From NCBI RefSeq assembly GCF_004122035.1, contig NZ_SAXA01000012.1, forward strand, positions 62,001 through 126,000: a stretch of DNA of 64,000 nucleotides, written 5' to 3'. The position numbers and the translations under genes are program-made. This document shows, piece by piece, positions 17,824 to 26,360 of this stretch (the first letter of the stretch is position 1; each line of letters starts with the position of its first letter). The notes beneath the pieces were generated by a model. It saw nothing but the letters and a program-made list of their open reading frames with translations. It made no database searches and had not been told where the DNA came from. Origin of the DNA: Ancylomarina salipaludis (GTDB lineage: Bacteria; Bacteroidota; Bacteroidia; Bacteroidales; Marinifilaceae).

Positions 17824-18390
17824 TCCGAGTATGCACTGACTGTTGGTGCGAGCGTCTCGCTCGTATCTATTTTCAAAGAAAATAATGTAAACACAACCCG
17901 CTTGCAGTGATGTGAGTGGCTTTTAGTTGGGGGTTGTGTTTTGGTTTTCCAGACCATTTACCCCAAACCCCTAAAGGGGCTTTAAGTGGTGATTTTTTTG
18001 ATCCCCTTTAGGGGACATAGGGGTAGGAAACCGTAGTTAAGCGGAAGTAAAAATAAAATGGGAGCCACTTGCAGTTGATGTGAGTGGCTTTTAGTTGGGG
18101 GCTGTGTTTTGGTTCTCAACTTGTTCCCCAGGTATTTACCCCAAACCCCTAAAGGGGCTTAAAGTGGTGATTTTTTTGATCCCCTTTAGGGGACTTAGGG
18201 GTAGGGCACCGTAGTTAAGCGGAAGTAAAAATAAAATGGGAGCCACTTGCAGTTGATGTGAGTGGCTTTTGTTGTGGGCTGTGTTTTGGTTTTCCAGACC
18301 ATTTACCCCAAACCCCTAAAGGGGCTTAAAGTGGTGATTTTTTTGATCCCCTTTAGGGGATTTAGGGGTAGGGCACCGTAGCTAAGCATT
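17814..18390. repeat. MITE-like left end followed by three ~170-bp tandem repeats
   Basis: Starts CCCCAGATAGTCCGAG (left terminal repeat of the E family) and hairpin GAGCGTCTCGCTC. Then three tandem units begin at 17901, 18068 and 18246, each containing TGATGTGAGTGGCTTT, GGGCTGTGTTTTGGTT, the palindromes CCCCAAACCCCTAAAGGGG and GATCCCCTTTAGGGGA, and an AACCGTAG- or CACCGTAG-type end. No right terminal repeat was found before the symporter gene. Nothing coding in this 570-bp gap. Confidence 0.7.
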
Positions 18391-18397
18391 GTTAATC

Positions 18398-19849
18398 TTA
18401 TTTTTTGAGAGCAGCCTTCGCAATAAAGGAGGCTGACTTATCGGGTTCAGCTTTACTGAAAAAGCTGGCAATGAAATAAACCAGGGCTGATCCAAGCATC
18501 CCGACCAAAACATGTTTGGCTGTACCAATTTCCCATGCTAAAGGCAGTTGGGCTCCCAAGGCTACAGCAAGATTGTAAAGAGAAAAAAGGCTTCCGAAAA
18601 GCATGGATGACATGGCTCCAAAACTGGTTCCTCTTTTCCAGATAAAACCAAGCATCAACGGAACAAAGGCACCTGTAGAAAGCAGGTCGGCAGCCAGCCA
18701 GGAAACTTTAAGTATCGAACGAATTTCGAGTCCGATTAACAGGGCGATGAGGGTTACCACCAGAGTTCCAATTTTACCCATCCATAATAATTGTGTTTGA
18801 CTAGCTTTTGGCCTGAATTTGTTCTTGTAAATATCGACACAAAGTACCATAGCACCCGTGTTGATTAATGAATCCATGGTCGACATGATAGCCGAGCAAA
18901 TGCCTACAAAAATTAAGGCTCCAAGTAAGGGAGGCATATAATTGTTGATGATGCCTGAAATGACGCCACCTTGTGGTAGCTCCTCAAATAAACCTAAAGC
19001 CAGCATTCCTGTGAAAGTTACCATCAGATAAAGTGGAATATAGACCAGAAAACTGAGTCCAATCATTTTGCGGGCATCCAGAGGCGAACGTGCTGCTGAA
19101 ATGCGTTGCCAAACATTGGCTTGAATCATCCAGGCACTGCCAAAGGTGATGATATAAACCATATTGTTTGAGAGCTGATAACTGAACGAAAAGTAGTGCG
19201 TTAATTCTTTGGTTTCTGCAATGCTTTCAATAGCCGGGATACCTCCTGAGTAATAATATGCATATCCAAAAACCAATATTGAGGCCGATAAAAGGAAGAT
19301 AAATTGAATGATATCGGTGCGCACCACAGCCTTGAAACCACCAAAAAAGGAATAGAGTAGGACTATAGCCGTTCCAATGATGGCTGATAGCTTATAATTT
19401 ATGTGTAGAAACTTTTCGAAGAAAATGCCAATACCCACAATTTGTGAGGCGGCCGTTATGGTCATGAAAAGAAAAATAAGGACCGATAACATAAGAGCAG
19501 GTGCCTTGCCATAGCGTTCTTCCAAAAGTTGGGGTTGGGTGATGCTGCCTACTTTTCGGATGGCTCTTGCAAAAACAAAGAGAAGTCCGGTTGAAAACAG
19601 GACAGGCATGCCGTAGATCCAAAAGGCACTGATGCCATTTTGATAGGAATGATCAGCCGTTTCAATCGCCGATCCGGCTCCCCACCACGAAGCGATAAAG
19701 GTAATTGCCAGAGCTACAAACGAGAGCGACCTGTTGGCCAGAAAATAGCCCTCCACCGAATCGCTTTTTTTTGAAAGAAGGGATGAACCGACAATTAAAA
19801 TAACATAGACAGTCAAAAGGGCAATGGATAAGATTTGGAGTGAAGGCAT
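18398..19849 (-). CDS. Sodium:solute symporter (SSS family)
   Basis: Inner-membrane Na+-coupled transporter with about 13 helices. Seen: the N-terminal VEGYFLANRSLSF segment, FIASWWGAGSAIETADHSYQ in helix 2, GSITQPQLLEERYG in the first cytoplasmic loop, and the helix-8 region GICSAIMSTMDSLINTGAMV, all typical of SSS proteins of the PutP/PanF type. Length 483 is normal. Substrate cannot be assigned. It is divergent from the cobalamin riboswitch and separated from it by about 220 bp of non-coding DNA, so it is not part of the B12 operon and need not be B12-controlled. Confidence 0.9.
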   Translation of the reverse strand: MPSLQILSIALLTVYVILIVGSSLLSKKSDSVEGYFLANRSLSFVALAITFIASWWGAGSAIETADHSYQNGISAFWIYGMPVLFSTGLLFVFARAIRKVGSITQPQLLEERYGKAPALMLSVLIFLFMTITAASQIVGIGIFFEKFLHINYKLSAIIGTAIVLLYSFFGGFKAVVRTDIIQFIFLLSASILVFGYAYYYSGGIPAIESIAETKELTHYFSFSYQLSNNMVYIITFGSAWMIQANVWQRISAARSPLDARKMIGLSFLVYIPLYLMVTFTGMLALGLFEELPQGGVISGIINNYMPPLLGALIFVGICSAIMSTMDSLINTGAMVLCVDIYKNKFRPKASQTQLLWMGKIGTLVVTLIALLIGLEIRSILKVSWLAADLLSTGAFVPLMLGFIWKRGTSFGAMSSMLFGSLFSLYNLAVALGAQLPLAWEIGTAKHVLVGMLGSALVYFIASFFSKAEPDKSASFIAKAALKK

Positions 19850-20073
19850 GTGCTGGATTAATTTCTTTTATAGATTTATTCTACATAGATAAGCAATTTA
19901 TGATGGAATAATAAACGAAGCGCTTCTAAATTGGCCGAATGCCTTATGAATGAAGCAGGCCCGATTAGGGTTTAATCCATTATTCAATTCCTAATCAGAA
20001 GCTTGCTGTTTTATAACAAGTATGAATAAGCTCAAAAAAAACTGAATTCGTTTTAGAGCGAATAAAAAACCAT

Positions 20074-20081
20074 TACATTTG
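20074..20081 (+). promoter_or_regulatory. Promoter -7 box for the cobalamin operon
   Basis: TACATTTG is a perfect match to TAnnTTTG and lies just before the riboswitch, so transcription would start about 20088. A TTCG/TTTT stretch 20-25 bp upstream could be the -33 element. Confidence 0.6.
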
Positions 20082-20087
20082 ACACAG

Positions 20088-20268
20088 TTTTGGTGAAAGC
20101 TTCATCTTCGATTGAGCTTTAAAAGGGAATCCGGTTAAAATCCGGGACAGCCCCCGCTACTGTAAGTTTTTTATGGTTTTTACCACATCCACTGTTCGCA
20201 TTTTGCGGATGGGAAGGAAAAAAACCGATCATTCGATCTACGAAACAAGTCAGGAAACCTGCCAAAAT
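20088..20268 (+). promoter_or_regulatory. Cobalamin (adenosylcobalamin-type) riboswitch
   Basis: Contains the conserved core blocks of cobalamin riboswitches in order: GGGAAtCCGG, AAATCCGGGACAGCCCCCGC followed by TACTGTAA (20130-20166), the GGATGGGAAGG segment (about 20207-20217), and the B12 box AAGTCAGGAAACCTGCC (20247-20263). Downstream, AACTC...GAGTT and a longer-range TAATCAAACC / GGTTA pairing up to about 20360 can form the expression platform. It controls the whole corrin-ring and cobalt-transport operon that starts at 20397. Confidence 0.93.
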
Positions 20269-20396
20269 GGTAATCAAACCTAAAACTCTTGGGGAAGGGA
20301 GTTGTTTGCAGATCTATACATCTTCAATAGTATTAAATACCCCATAAGTCGAGTTTGGTTACCCTGCTATCAATTTATTAATATAAAAATTGCACG

Positions 20397-21008
20397 ATGA
20401 GCTGGTATCCTGTTAGTCTTAATTTAAAGGGACGAAACTGTTTAATTGTGGGTGGAGGCAAAGTGGCTGAGCGAAAGCTGAAGTCTTTGATTAAGGCTGA
20501 GGCCAATGTCACATTAATTGCTCCTGAGATAAATTCTGAGCTGAAGCGAATGCACGAGCTGGGAGACTTCCATTATCTTAAAAGTTCGTATCAGAAGAAC
20601 GATGTGAATGGCTTTTTTCTGGTGATTGCTGCAACCGATTGTTCGGAAATTAATTCTGCAATAGGTGCTGATGCTGAAGCCGAATCGATTCTGTTTAATT
20701 CGGTCAATTCATCGGAATACTCCAATTTTTATCCGGCAGCTGCAAGTCGGTGTGGCGATATTCAATTGGCCGTTTCATCCAATGGTCAAAATCCCTATTT
20801 GGCTAAGAAAATCCGTAAATATCTCGATCAGAAATTTGATGACTCTTTGCAGGAAGAGGTTTTGGAATTGGGCCGTCTGAGAAATCAGTTGGTACAGGAG
20901 AGTGCCGGATTTAGTGAACAGGAAAAGAAGACACTGATGAAGGTCAGGCTACTTGAAAAAGTTGAATCCTTCCTGGAAAAGATTGATAATAAGACATGGA
21001 AACTATAG
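20397..21008 (+). CDS. Precorrin-2 dehydrogenase / siroheme-synthase N-terminal type
   Basis: Oxidises precorrin-2 to sirohydrochlorin with NAD+, the Met8/CysG-N reaction. Rossmann motif GGGKVAERKLKSL at about residues 16-30, followed by VTLIAPEI. The second half is a dimerisation helix bundle. At 203 residues it is a stand-alone dehydrogenase without the methyltransferase half of CysG; that half is the next gene. First gene after the riboswitch. In this operon it supplies CbiX with sirohydrochlorin, so cobalt enters early (anaerobic route). It may also support siroheme synthesis. Confidence 0.9.
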   Translation: MSWYPVSLNLKGRNCLIVGGGKVAERKLKSLIKAEANVTLIAPEINSELKRMHELGDFHYLKSSYQKNDVNGFFLVIAATDCSEINSAIGADAEAESILFNSVNSSEYSNFYPAAASRCGDIQLAVSSNGQNPYLAKKIRKYLDQKFDDSLQEEVLELGRLRNQLVQESAGFSEQEKKTLMKVRLLEKVESFLEKIDNKTWKL

Positions 21009-21076
21009 AGTTGGTGCAGGCATCTGACGACTCAAACCAAATACGATACTGACTACCTGATATTAAGAAAAAACTG

Positions 21077-21838
21077 ATGAACGGAAAAGTATATATAACC
21101 GGAGCGGGTCCGGGAGATAAAGGATTAATAACAGTAAAAGCTGCTGAAGCCTTAAAAATAGCTGATGTTGTATTCTACGATTACCTGGTTAATATTGAAT
21201 TGCTTGACTATTGCAAGGCTACTTGTGAAAGCATTTATGTGGGCAAAAAACACAAGAAACACACTTGTCCGCAGGAAGATATCAATCAGATGATTGTGGA
21301 TTATGCCAAAATGGGAAAAACGGTTGTGCGTTTAAAAGGTGGCGATCCCTATGTGTTTGGTCGCGGAAGTGAGGAGGCCATCAAATTGCTTGAAAATGGA
21401 ATTGAGTTTGAAGAGATTCCCGGAATTACTTCGGGGATTGCTGCCCCTGCTTATGCCGGTATTCCGGTTACGGCTCGCAATGTGTCTTCATCGGTCGCTT
21501 TTTTCACAGGGCATCCTCCGGTAAGCCGCGAAAGAGATTTGCAATGGGATAAAATTTCGACAGGTATCGATACCCTTGTCTTTTACATGGGTGTTACCAA
21601 TGCGCCAACTATCGTCAACAATTTGATGGAGCACGGACGCTCAAAAGAGACTCCGGTTGCTTTAATTCGCTGGGGAACCTGTCCCGAACAGGAAGTTGTG
21701 AAAGGCGAGTTGCATAATATCATTGCAAAAATGGAAGAATTGGATTTTCGTCCGCCAGCCATTATGGTTGTAGGGGAAGTGGTTTCCATTTCAGACAAGC
21801 TGATGGCTGTCGCTGAAGAAGCTCAGATGGCTTATTAA
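21077..21838 (+). CDS. cobA: Uroporphyrinogen-III C-methyltransferase (SUMT)
   Basis: Adds two SAM-derived methyl groups to uroporphyrinogen III, giving precorrin-2, the entry step to B12 and siroheme. Signature motifs: VYITGAGPGDKGLITVKA at the N-terminus, VVRLKGGDPYVFGRGSEE around residues 76-93, and EEIPGITSGIAAPAYAGIPVT around 112-132. Length 253 matches single-domain CobA. Second gene of the operon, 68 bp after the dehydrogenase. Confidence 0.95.
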   Translation: MNGKVYITGAGPGDKGLITVKAAEALKIADVVFYDYLVNIELLDYCKATCESIYVGKKHKKHTCPQEDINQMIVDYAKMGKTVVRLKGGDPYVFGRGSEEAIKLLENGIEFEEIPGITSGIAAPAYAGIPVTARNVSSSVAFFTGHPPVSRERDLQWDKISTGIDTLVFYMGVTNAPTIVNNLMEHGRSKETPVALIRWGTCPEQEVVKGELHNIIAKMEELDFRPPAIMVVGEVVSISDKLMAVAEEAQMAY

Positions 21839-21914
21839 GATCTAAAAGTATAAAGCTTAAGGAGTGAATGAGTAAAGTTAGTTATCTCATGACTCACATC
21901 TCAAATCTAGAATT

Positions 21915-22745
21915 ATGAAAGGAATCTTACTGTGCGGACACGGTACGCGTGTTCAAGTTGGAGAATTAGCATTTAAGGCATTTGCAGAGAAATTTGCCAA
22001 TACAATTACCGATTACGAAGTTGAATATGGTTTTCTGGAACTTTCGGAACCTAACTTTGAGCAGGGCATCAGCAAGCTTAAAGCTAAAGGTGTAGCGGAA
22101 ATTATTGCCGTGCCGGTTTTCTTATTCAATGGCGTGCATATTGCTTCTGATATTCCAAATATGCTGCATGAGCTTCAGGAAAAATATGACGTGAGTATCA
22201 AATTGGCCAACTATATTGGTGTTTGTCAGGAGATGCTTGACTTGTCAGTTGATTTAATCAAGCAAAGTATTGCTGATGAAGATATGAGTGATACGGCTTT
22301 CTTCCCAATCGGGATAGGTGCTTCAATGGCTGAGTCGAATGGCGATATGCTCAAGTTATCCCGATTGGCTCAGGAAGAATTGAAGATGCCATTCATGATC
22401 AATGCGTTCACTTCGCGAATGACATTTCCTTCGGTAGATAGTGCATTGGCTGTTTTAGATCAGTTATCCTACAAGCGAATTATTGCGTTGCCCTATATTT
22501 TCTTCCCGGGCGTTTATCTGGATAATGCCATTAAAAGTATAGAGGCATTCAAATTGAAACATCCGGAAAAGGAGTTTGTTTTATGTCCCAAAATTGGCGA
22601 GAGCGACAGGCTGATTGATATCTTGATGTTGAGACTGAAAGAGGTTGAAGACGGCAAGGTAGATTTAATTGAAAGCAGAGATCCTTCTGCTTGTTCGCAT
22701 CACCACCACCATGGACATCATCATCATCATCATCACAAGCACTAA
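21915..22745 (+). CDS. cbiX: Sirohydrochlorin cobaltochelatase CbiX with His-rich tail
   Basis: Inserts Co2+ into sirohydrochlorin, committing it to the anaerobic cobalamin route. N-terminal ILLCGHGTRVQ carries the first catalytic His; a second CbiX half follows (SMAESNGDML, LPYIFFPGVYLDNAI), so this is the long two-domain form. The C-terminus is a run of 15 residues, 13 of them His (HHHHHG plus seven His and KH), known in some CbiX proteins and likely to bind or store metal. ATG 21915 is preceded by a 76-bp spacer. Confidence 0.93.
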   Translation: MKGILLCGHGTRVQVGELAFKAFAEKFANTITDYEVEYGFLELSEPNFEQGISKLKAKGVAEIIAVPVFLFNGVHIASDIPNMLHELQEKYDVSIKLANYIGVCQEMLDLSVDLIKQSIADEDMSDTAFFPIGIGASMAESNGDMLKLSRLAQEELKMPFMINAFTSRMTFPSVDSALAVLDQLSYKRIIALPYIFFPGVYLDNAIKSIEAFKLKHPEKEFVLCPKIGESDRLIDILMLRLKEVEDGKVDLIESRDPSACSHHHHHGHHHHHHHKH

Positions 22746-22808
22746 CAAGGATAAAGGTTAAAGTAAAAACCGACAACTGATAACAGAAAACTGACAACCA
22801 ACAAGCAC

Positions 22809-23534
22809 ATGGCAAACACAAAAGGTAAAGTATATGGGGTTTCTTTAGGGCCAGGCGATCCTGAATTGATCACAATTAAAGCGCTTAAAACGCTTCAGCA
22901 CTCGGACAAAATCTATTATCCGGCCAGTGTGTCTGAGAAGAAAGGGAATTCGAGTTTTTCATTGCCTATTTTGAGAGAGTTGGGTTTAAATGATTTGCAA
23001 CTGCATCCCATTCCACTGAAAATGTCTTACGACAGATCAGAAGCGGAGGGGGCGTATTATGCTTTGTTCGAGAAAATTCAGGAAGATATCAATCAGGATC
23101 TTCATGTCTCAGTGGTGAGCGAAGGGGATATCTCGTTCTTCAGCACTTTTGCATATCTCTTAAAGCATTTGAAAGCCAATGCAATTTCTTATGAGATGAT
23201 TCCGGGTGTACCTGCTTTTATCTTAGCAGGAGCAAAATCAAAATTGCCGATTTGCACCTTAAGTGATAAGGTTTTGGTTGACCCGAATGTGGACAGTCCT
23301 GAAGACTTATTAAAACGCTTACAAGAAAATGACACCATTGTGTTGATGAAAGTGTCGAAAGTAAAGGATTGGATTGCAGACTTTATTTTAGAACACCAAC
23401 CAGAATTATTTTATGGAGAGTACTTAGGCACTGATAAGGAGTTTATCACTGACGATGCAGAAGTCCTTCGCGATAGAAGAATCCCTTATTTCACCATCAT
23501 CATCCTGAAGAAGCTTAAAAAGGATAAAGGTTAA
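22809..23534 (+). CDS. cobI: Precorrin-2 / cobalt-factor II C20-methyltransferase
   Basis: SAM-dependent methyltransferase of the tetrapyrrole methylase fold: N-terminal VYGVSLGPGDPELITIKALK, VSEGDISFFSTFAYLL (about residues 98-113), and YEMIPGVPAFILAGAK (about 129-144). The YYPAS segment after the first motif is typical of CobI/CbiL, which methylates C20. Length 241 is normal. Given cobalt insertion by CbiX, the substrate is cobalt-factor II (CbiL activity). Confidence 0.92.
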   Translation: MANTKGKVYGVSLGPGDPELITIKALKTLQHSDKIYYPASVSEKKGNSSFSLPILRELGLNDLQLHPIPLKMSYDRSEAEGAYYALFEKIQEDINQDLHVSVVSEGDISFFSTFAYLLKHLKANAISYEMIPGVPAFILAGAKSKLPICTLSDKVLVDPNVDSPEDLLKRLQENDTIVLMKVSKVKDWIADFILEHQPELFYGEYLGTDKEFITDDAEVLRDRRIPYFTIIILKKLKKDKG

Positions 23535-23650
23535 AGGATAAGGGGTAAAGGATAAAGTGAGTGAGCAAGTAAGAAGACCGTAAAAGAGTGGAGATGTCCC
23601 TGGGACAGAGGGCTGTTTGAGACCTCGGTTCATTAAATAAATATTGAATT

Positions 23651-25048
23651 ATGCAAGGAAAAATATATATCGTTGGTTTGGGGCCGGGTGATCCCAATAT
23701 GTTTTTAAACCCAGCTATCAATGCCATTAAAGAGGCAGATGTGGTAATTGGTTACAAGTATTACTTCCAATTTATTCAAACTTTTCTTCAAGAGGGAACA
23801 GCGTGTTTGGATACGGGAATGAAACAAGAAACCCAACGAGCTGAAATCGCATTTGAATATGCAGAGCAAGGCAAAAAAGTGGCTGTGATTAGCTCAGGGG
23901 ATGCAGGTATTTATGGCATGTCGCCATTGATTTACGAGATGGCTGAAAAACGTGATTCGAATGTTGAAATCGAATTGATTCCGGGAATTTCGGCATTTCA
24001 GGCAGCTGCTGCAAAACTGGGAGCCCCTATCGGTCACGATACGGTTATTCTGTCTTTATCCGATTTGCTGACGCCTTGGGAATTGATCGAAAAACGGATA
24101 AAAGCTGCTGCTTTCGGCGATTTTGTTACCGTTTTATATAACCCCAAAAGCAAGGGGCGCTATTGGCAAATTTATCGTTTACAGGAAATTTTTCTTGAGG
24201 AGCGCAGCCCTGAAACACCTGTTGCTATTGTGCGTCAGGTTGGACGTGATGAGGAGCATATTGAGATGAGCACACTAGCTGATGTTGATCTTGAAAAAGT
24301 GGATATGTTTTCTCTGGTGGTGATTGGCAATTCTCAATCTTACATCTCAAAGAACAACAAGTTTATCACTCCACGAGGCTATTACGGTAAGTATAGTGAG
24401 AATGGCAAGCCCGGACCACTGATTATGCAGAAGAGTTTTGCAACAATCGCTGAGGAATTAAAAGGAAAAGATATGCCCTTGGAGACCAAGTGGGCACTCT
24501 TGCATTTGATTCACACTTCGGCCGATTTTCAGATGGTTGATTTGTTGAAAGTGCGCAATAATGCACTGAATGTTTGGTACGAGAAGTTGAAAAATGGCGG
24601 TGTGATTATATCTGATGTCACCATGATAACCTCCGGTATCCGTAAGGCAGCTTGCGAGCGAATGGGGATTGAGGTAAAATGTTATCTGCACGATCCGCGT
24701 GTGGCTGATTTAGCCGAAAAACACAAAATCACTCGCACACAGGCGGGTATTCGCCTTGCGGTAGAAGATCATCCGGATGCGCTTTATGTATTTGGCAATG
24801 CACCGACTGCTCTTATCGAACTAACCGCTTTAATGCGTTCGAAGAATTTCGCTCCAATGGGTATTATTGCATCGCCGGTCGGCTTTGTAAATGTACAGGA
24901 ATCGAAACATCGTGTGAAGAGCTTTGCCAAATTGCCGGCTGTCATTATCGAAGGCCGAAAAGGAGGCTCGACTTTGGCGGCAACCATCGTCAATTCGGTA
25001 TTAAGTCTGGATGATGCTAAAGAATTAAAACCGGGGCGTGATGTCTAA
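23651..25048 (+). CDS. Fusion: C17-methyltransferase (CobJ/CbiH) + precorrin-8X methylmutase (CobH/CbiC)
   Basis: Two enzymes in one chain. Residues 1-250: ring-contracting C17-methyltransferase, with YIVGLGPGDPNMFLNPA, VVIGYKYYF, ISSGDAGIYGMSPLIYE and IPGISAFQAAAAKLGAPIGH. Residues about 255-465: CbiC methylmutase, with LIHTSADFQMVDLL, a conserved His, and VGFVNVQESK / GRKGGSTLAATIVN near the end. The fused C17-methyltransferase and the last ring-isomerisation step act far apart in the pathway, so fusion does not reflect direct channelling. A 116-bp gap separates it from cobI; the end overlaps cbiET by 8 bp. Confidence 0.93.
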   Translation: MQGKIYIVGLGPGDPNMFLNPAINAIKEADVVIGYKYYFQFIQTFLQEGTACLDTGMKQETQRAEIAFEYAEQGKKVAVISSGDAGIYGMSPLIYEMAEKRDSNVEIELIPGISAFQAAAAKLGAPIGHDTVILSLSDLLTPWELIEKRIKAAAFGDFVTVLYNPKSKGRYWQIYRLQEIFLEERSPETPVAIVRQVGRDEEHIEMSTLADVDLEKVDMFSLVVIGNSQSYISKNNKFITPRGYYGKYSENGKPGPLIMQKSFATIAEELKGKDMPLETKWALLHLIHTSADFQMVDLLKVRNNALNVWYEKLKNGGVIISDVTMITSGIRKAACERMGIEVKCYLHDPRVADLAEKHKITRTQAGIRLAVEDHPDALYVFGNAPTALIELTALMRSKNFAPMGIIASPVGFVNVQESKHRVKSFAKLPAVIIEGRKGGSTLAATIVNSVLSLDDAKELKPGRDV

Positions 25049-26231
25049 ATTTGTAATCATAGGCATTACTGATATGCCACATCCCAACCTGAACCGGGAG
25101 GCGATTCAGTATATAGCTGAGTCTCGTTTCTTTTCGGGAGGTATACGCCATAAAGACTTGATTCAGGATTATTTACCTGAGGAGGCAGAATGGATTGATA
25201 TTACGGTGCCTTTGACTGATGTTTTTGATCAGTACAGACAAATTGATGAGACCATTGTGGTCATCGCGTCGGGTGATCCTCTATTCTATGGCATTGGGAA
25301 TACCATAAAACGTGAATTTCCAGATGCTGAACTGGTCGTTTACCCAGCTCATAACAGCCTTCAACTTTTGGCACATCATTATCAACTGGAATATGGTAAA
25401 ATGCATATTGCAACCCTTACGGGGCGCGATTGGCCGGAGATCGATTTACCTCTAATCAGGGGCGAGCAGATGATTGGGGTTTTAACCGACAGGCAAAAAA
25501 CGCCCCATACCATTGCGCAATATTTATTGGATTATGGTTTCGATAATTACGATTGTTATTTAGGTGAAAAGTTGGGTGGACCCAATCAGAAATGCCGGAA
25601 ATTAAGCATTGAAGAACTTTTAGAGCTTGATTTTGTTCACCCCAATTGTATGATTCTCGTTCAGAAGAAACCGATTATTCGACAGTTTGGTATTCCGGAT
25701 GAGGCTTTCCGAAGACTTGAAGGACGTCCTAAGATGATGACCAAGAGTCTGATTCGCCTGGCCAGTTTGTCGAGTTTACAATTGGACGCGGCTTCGGTAC
25801 TTTGGGATGTGGGCTATTGTACAGGTTCGGTTTCTATTGAAGCCAAGCAAGCATTTCCCAAGCTAAAGGTGATTGCTTTTGAGAAACGAACAGAATCCGA
25901 CGCCATCATTCGCGAGAATATGAAAAGATTTCATGTGCCGGGAATCGATATTCACAATGGCGATTTCTTTGAACAGAATCTTGAACTTTTATCAGCACCC
26001 GATCGCGTTTTTATTGGTGGTCATGGCGGCAGACTGAATGAAATGATGCAAAAACTGTACGCGATTTTAAAGCCTGATGGATGTATTGTATTTAATGCGG
26101 TTAGCGATGAAACCCTTTCAACATTTAAAGAGTCAGCCCTTGAGTTAGGGATGAGATTGGAAAAATCGAGTCGAATACAATTGGATGAATTTAATCCGAT
26201 AGAAATATTAAAGGCAACGAAAGTTGAATAA
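25041..26231 (+). CDS. cobL: Precorrin-6Y C5,15-methyltransferase, decarboxylating (CbiE-CbiT)
   Basis: Bifunctional methylase. N-terminal CbiE half (about 1-205): IIGITDMPHPNLN, VVIASGDPLFYGIGNTI, LTGRDWPEIDLPL. C-terminal CbiT half (about 225-396): a SAM-binding class I methyltransferase with SVLWDVGYCTGSVSIEA and PDRVFIGGHGGRLNEMM. Total 396 residues is the usual CobL length. ATG 25041 preferred over GTG 25038. Its start overlaps the end of the cobJ-cbiC gene, indicating coupled translation. Confidence 0.93.
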   Translation: MSKFVIIGITDMPHPNLNREAIQYIAESRFFSGGIRHKDLIQDYLPEEAEWIDITVPLTDVFDQYRQIDETIVVIASGDPLFYGIGNTIKREFPDAELVVYPAHNSLQLLAHHYQLEYGKMHIATLTGRDWPEIDLPLIRGEQMIGVLTDRQKTPHTIAQYLLDYGFDNYDCYLGEKLGGPNQKCRKLSIEELLELDFVHPNCMILVQKKPIIRQFGIPDEAFRRLEGRPKMMTKSLIRLASLSSLQLDAASVLWDVGYCTGSVSIEAKQAFPKLKVIAFEKRTESDAIIRENMKRFHVPGIDIHNGDFFEQNLELLSAPDRVFIGGHGGRLNEMMQKLYAILKPDGCIVFNAVSDETLSTFKESALELGMRLEKSSRIQLDEFNPIEILKATKVE

Positions 26232-26360
26232 CAAGTAATTAGATTTCTCCTCTAGTTCCCTGAGCGGAGTCGAAGGGAAGGAGGAGTACCCGACCCCGAT
26301 TTATCGGGAGAGGGGGAGGTGGTTTTTATATCACTGAGATCTTCAAAAAAATATAGACCC
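26232..26360. other. Intergenic spacer with dispersed inverted repeats in cob operon
   Basis: Holds TTCCCTGAGCGGAGTCGAAGG, here at about 26257-26277, a GC-richer dispersed repeat type, then CCCGATTTATCGGG and a purine-rich stretch. No gene. It is probably transcribed through, since genes on both sides belong to the same pathway. Confidence 0.4.
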
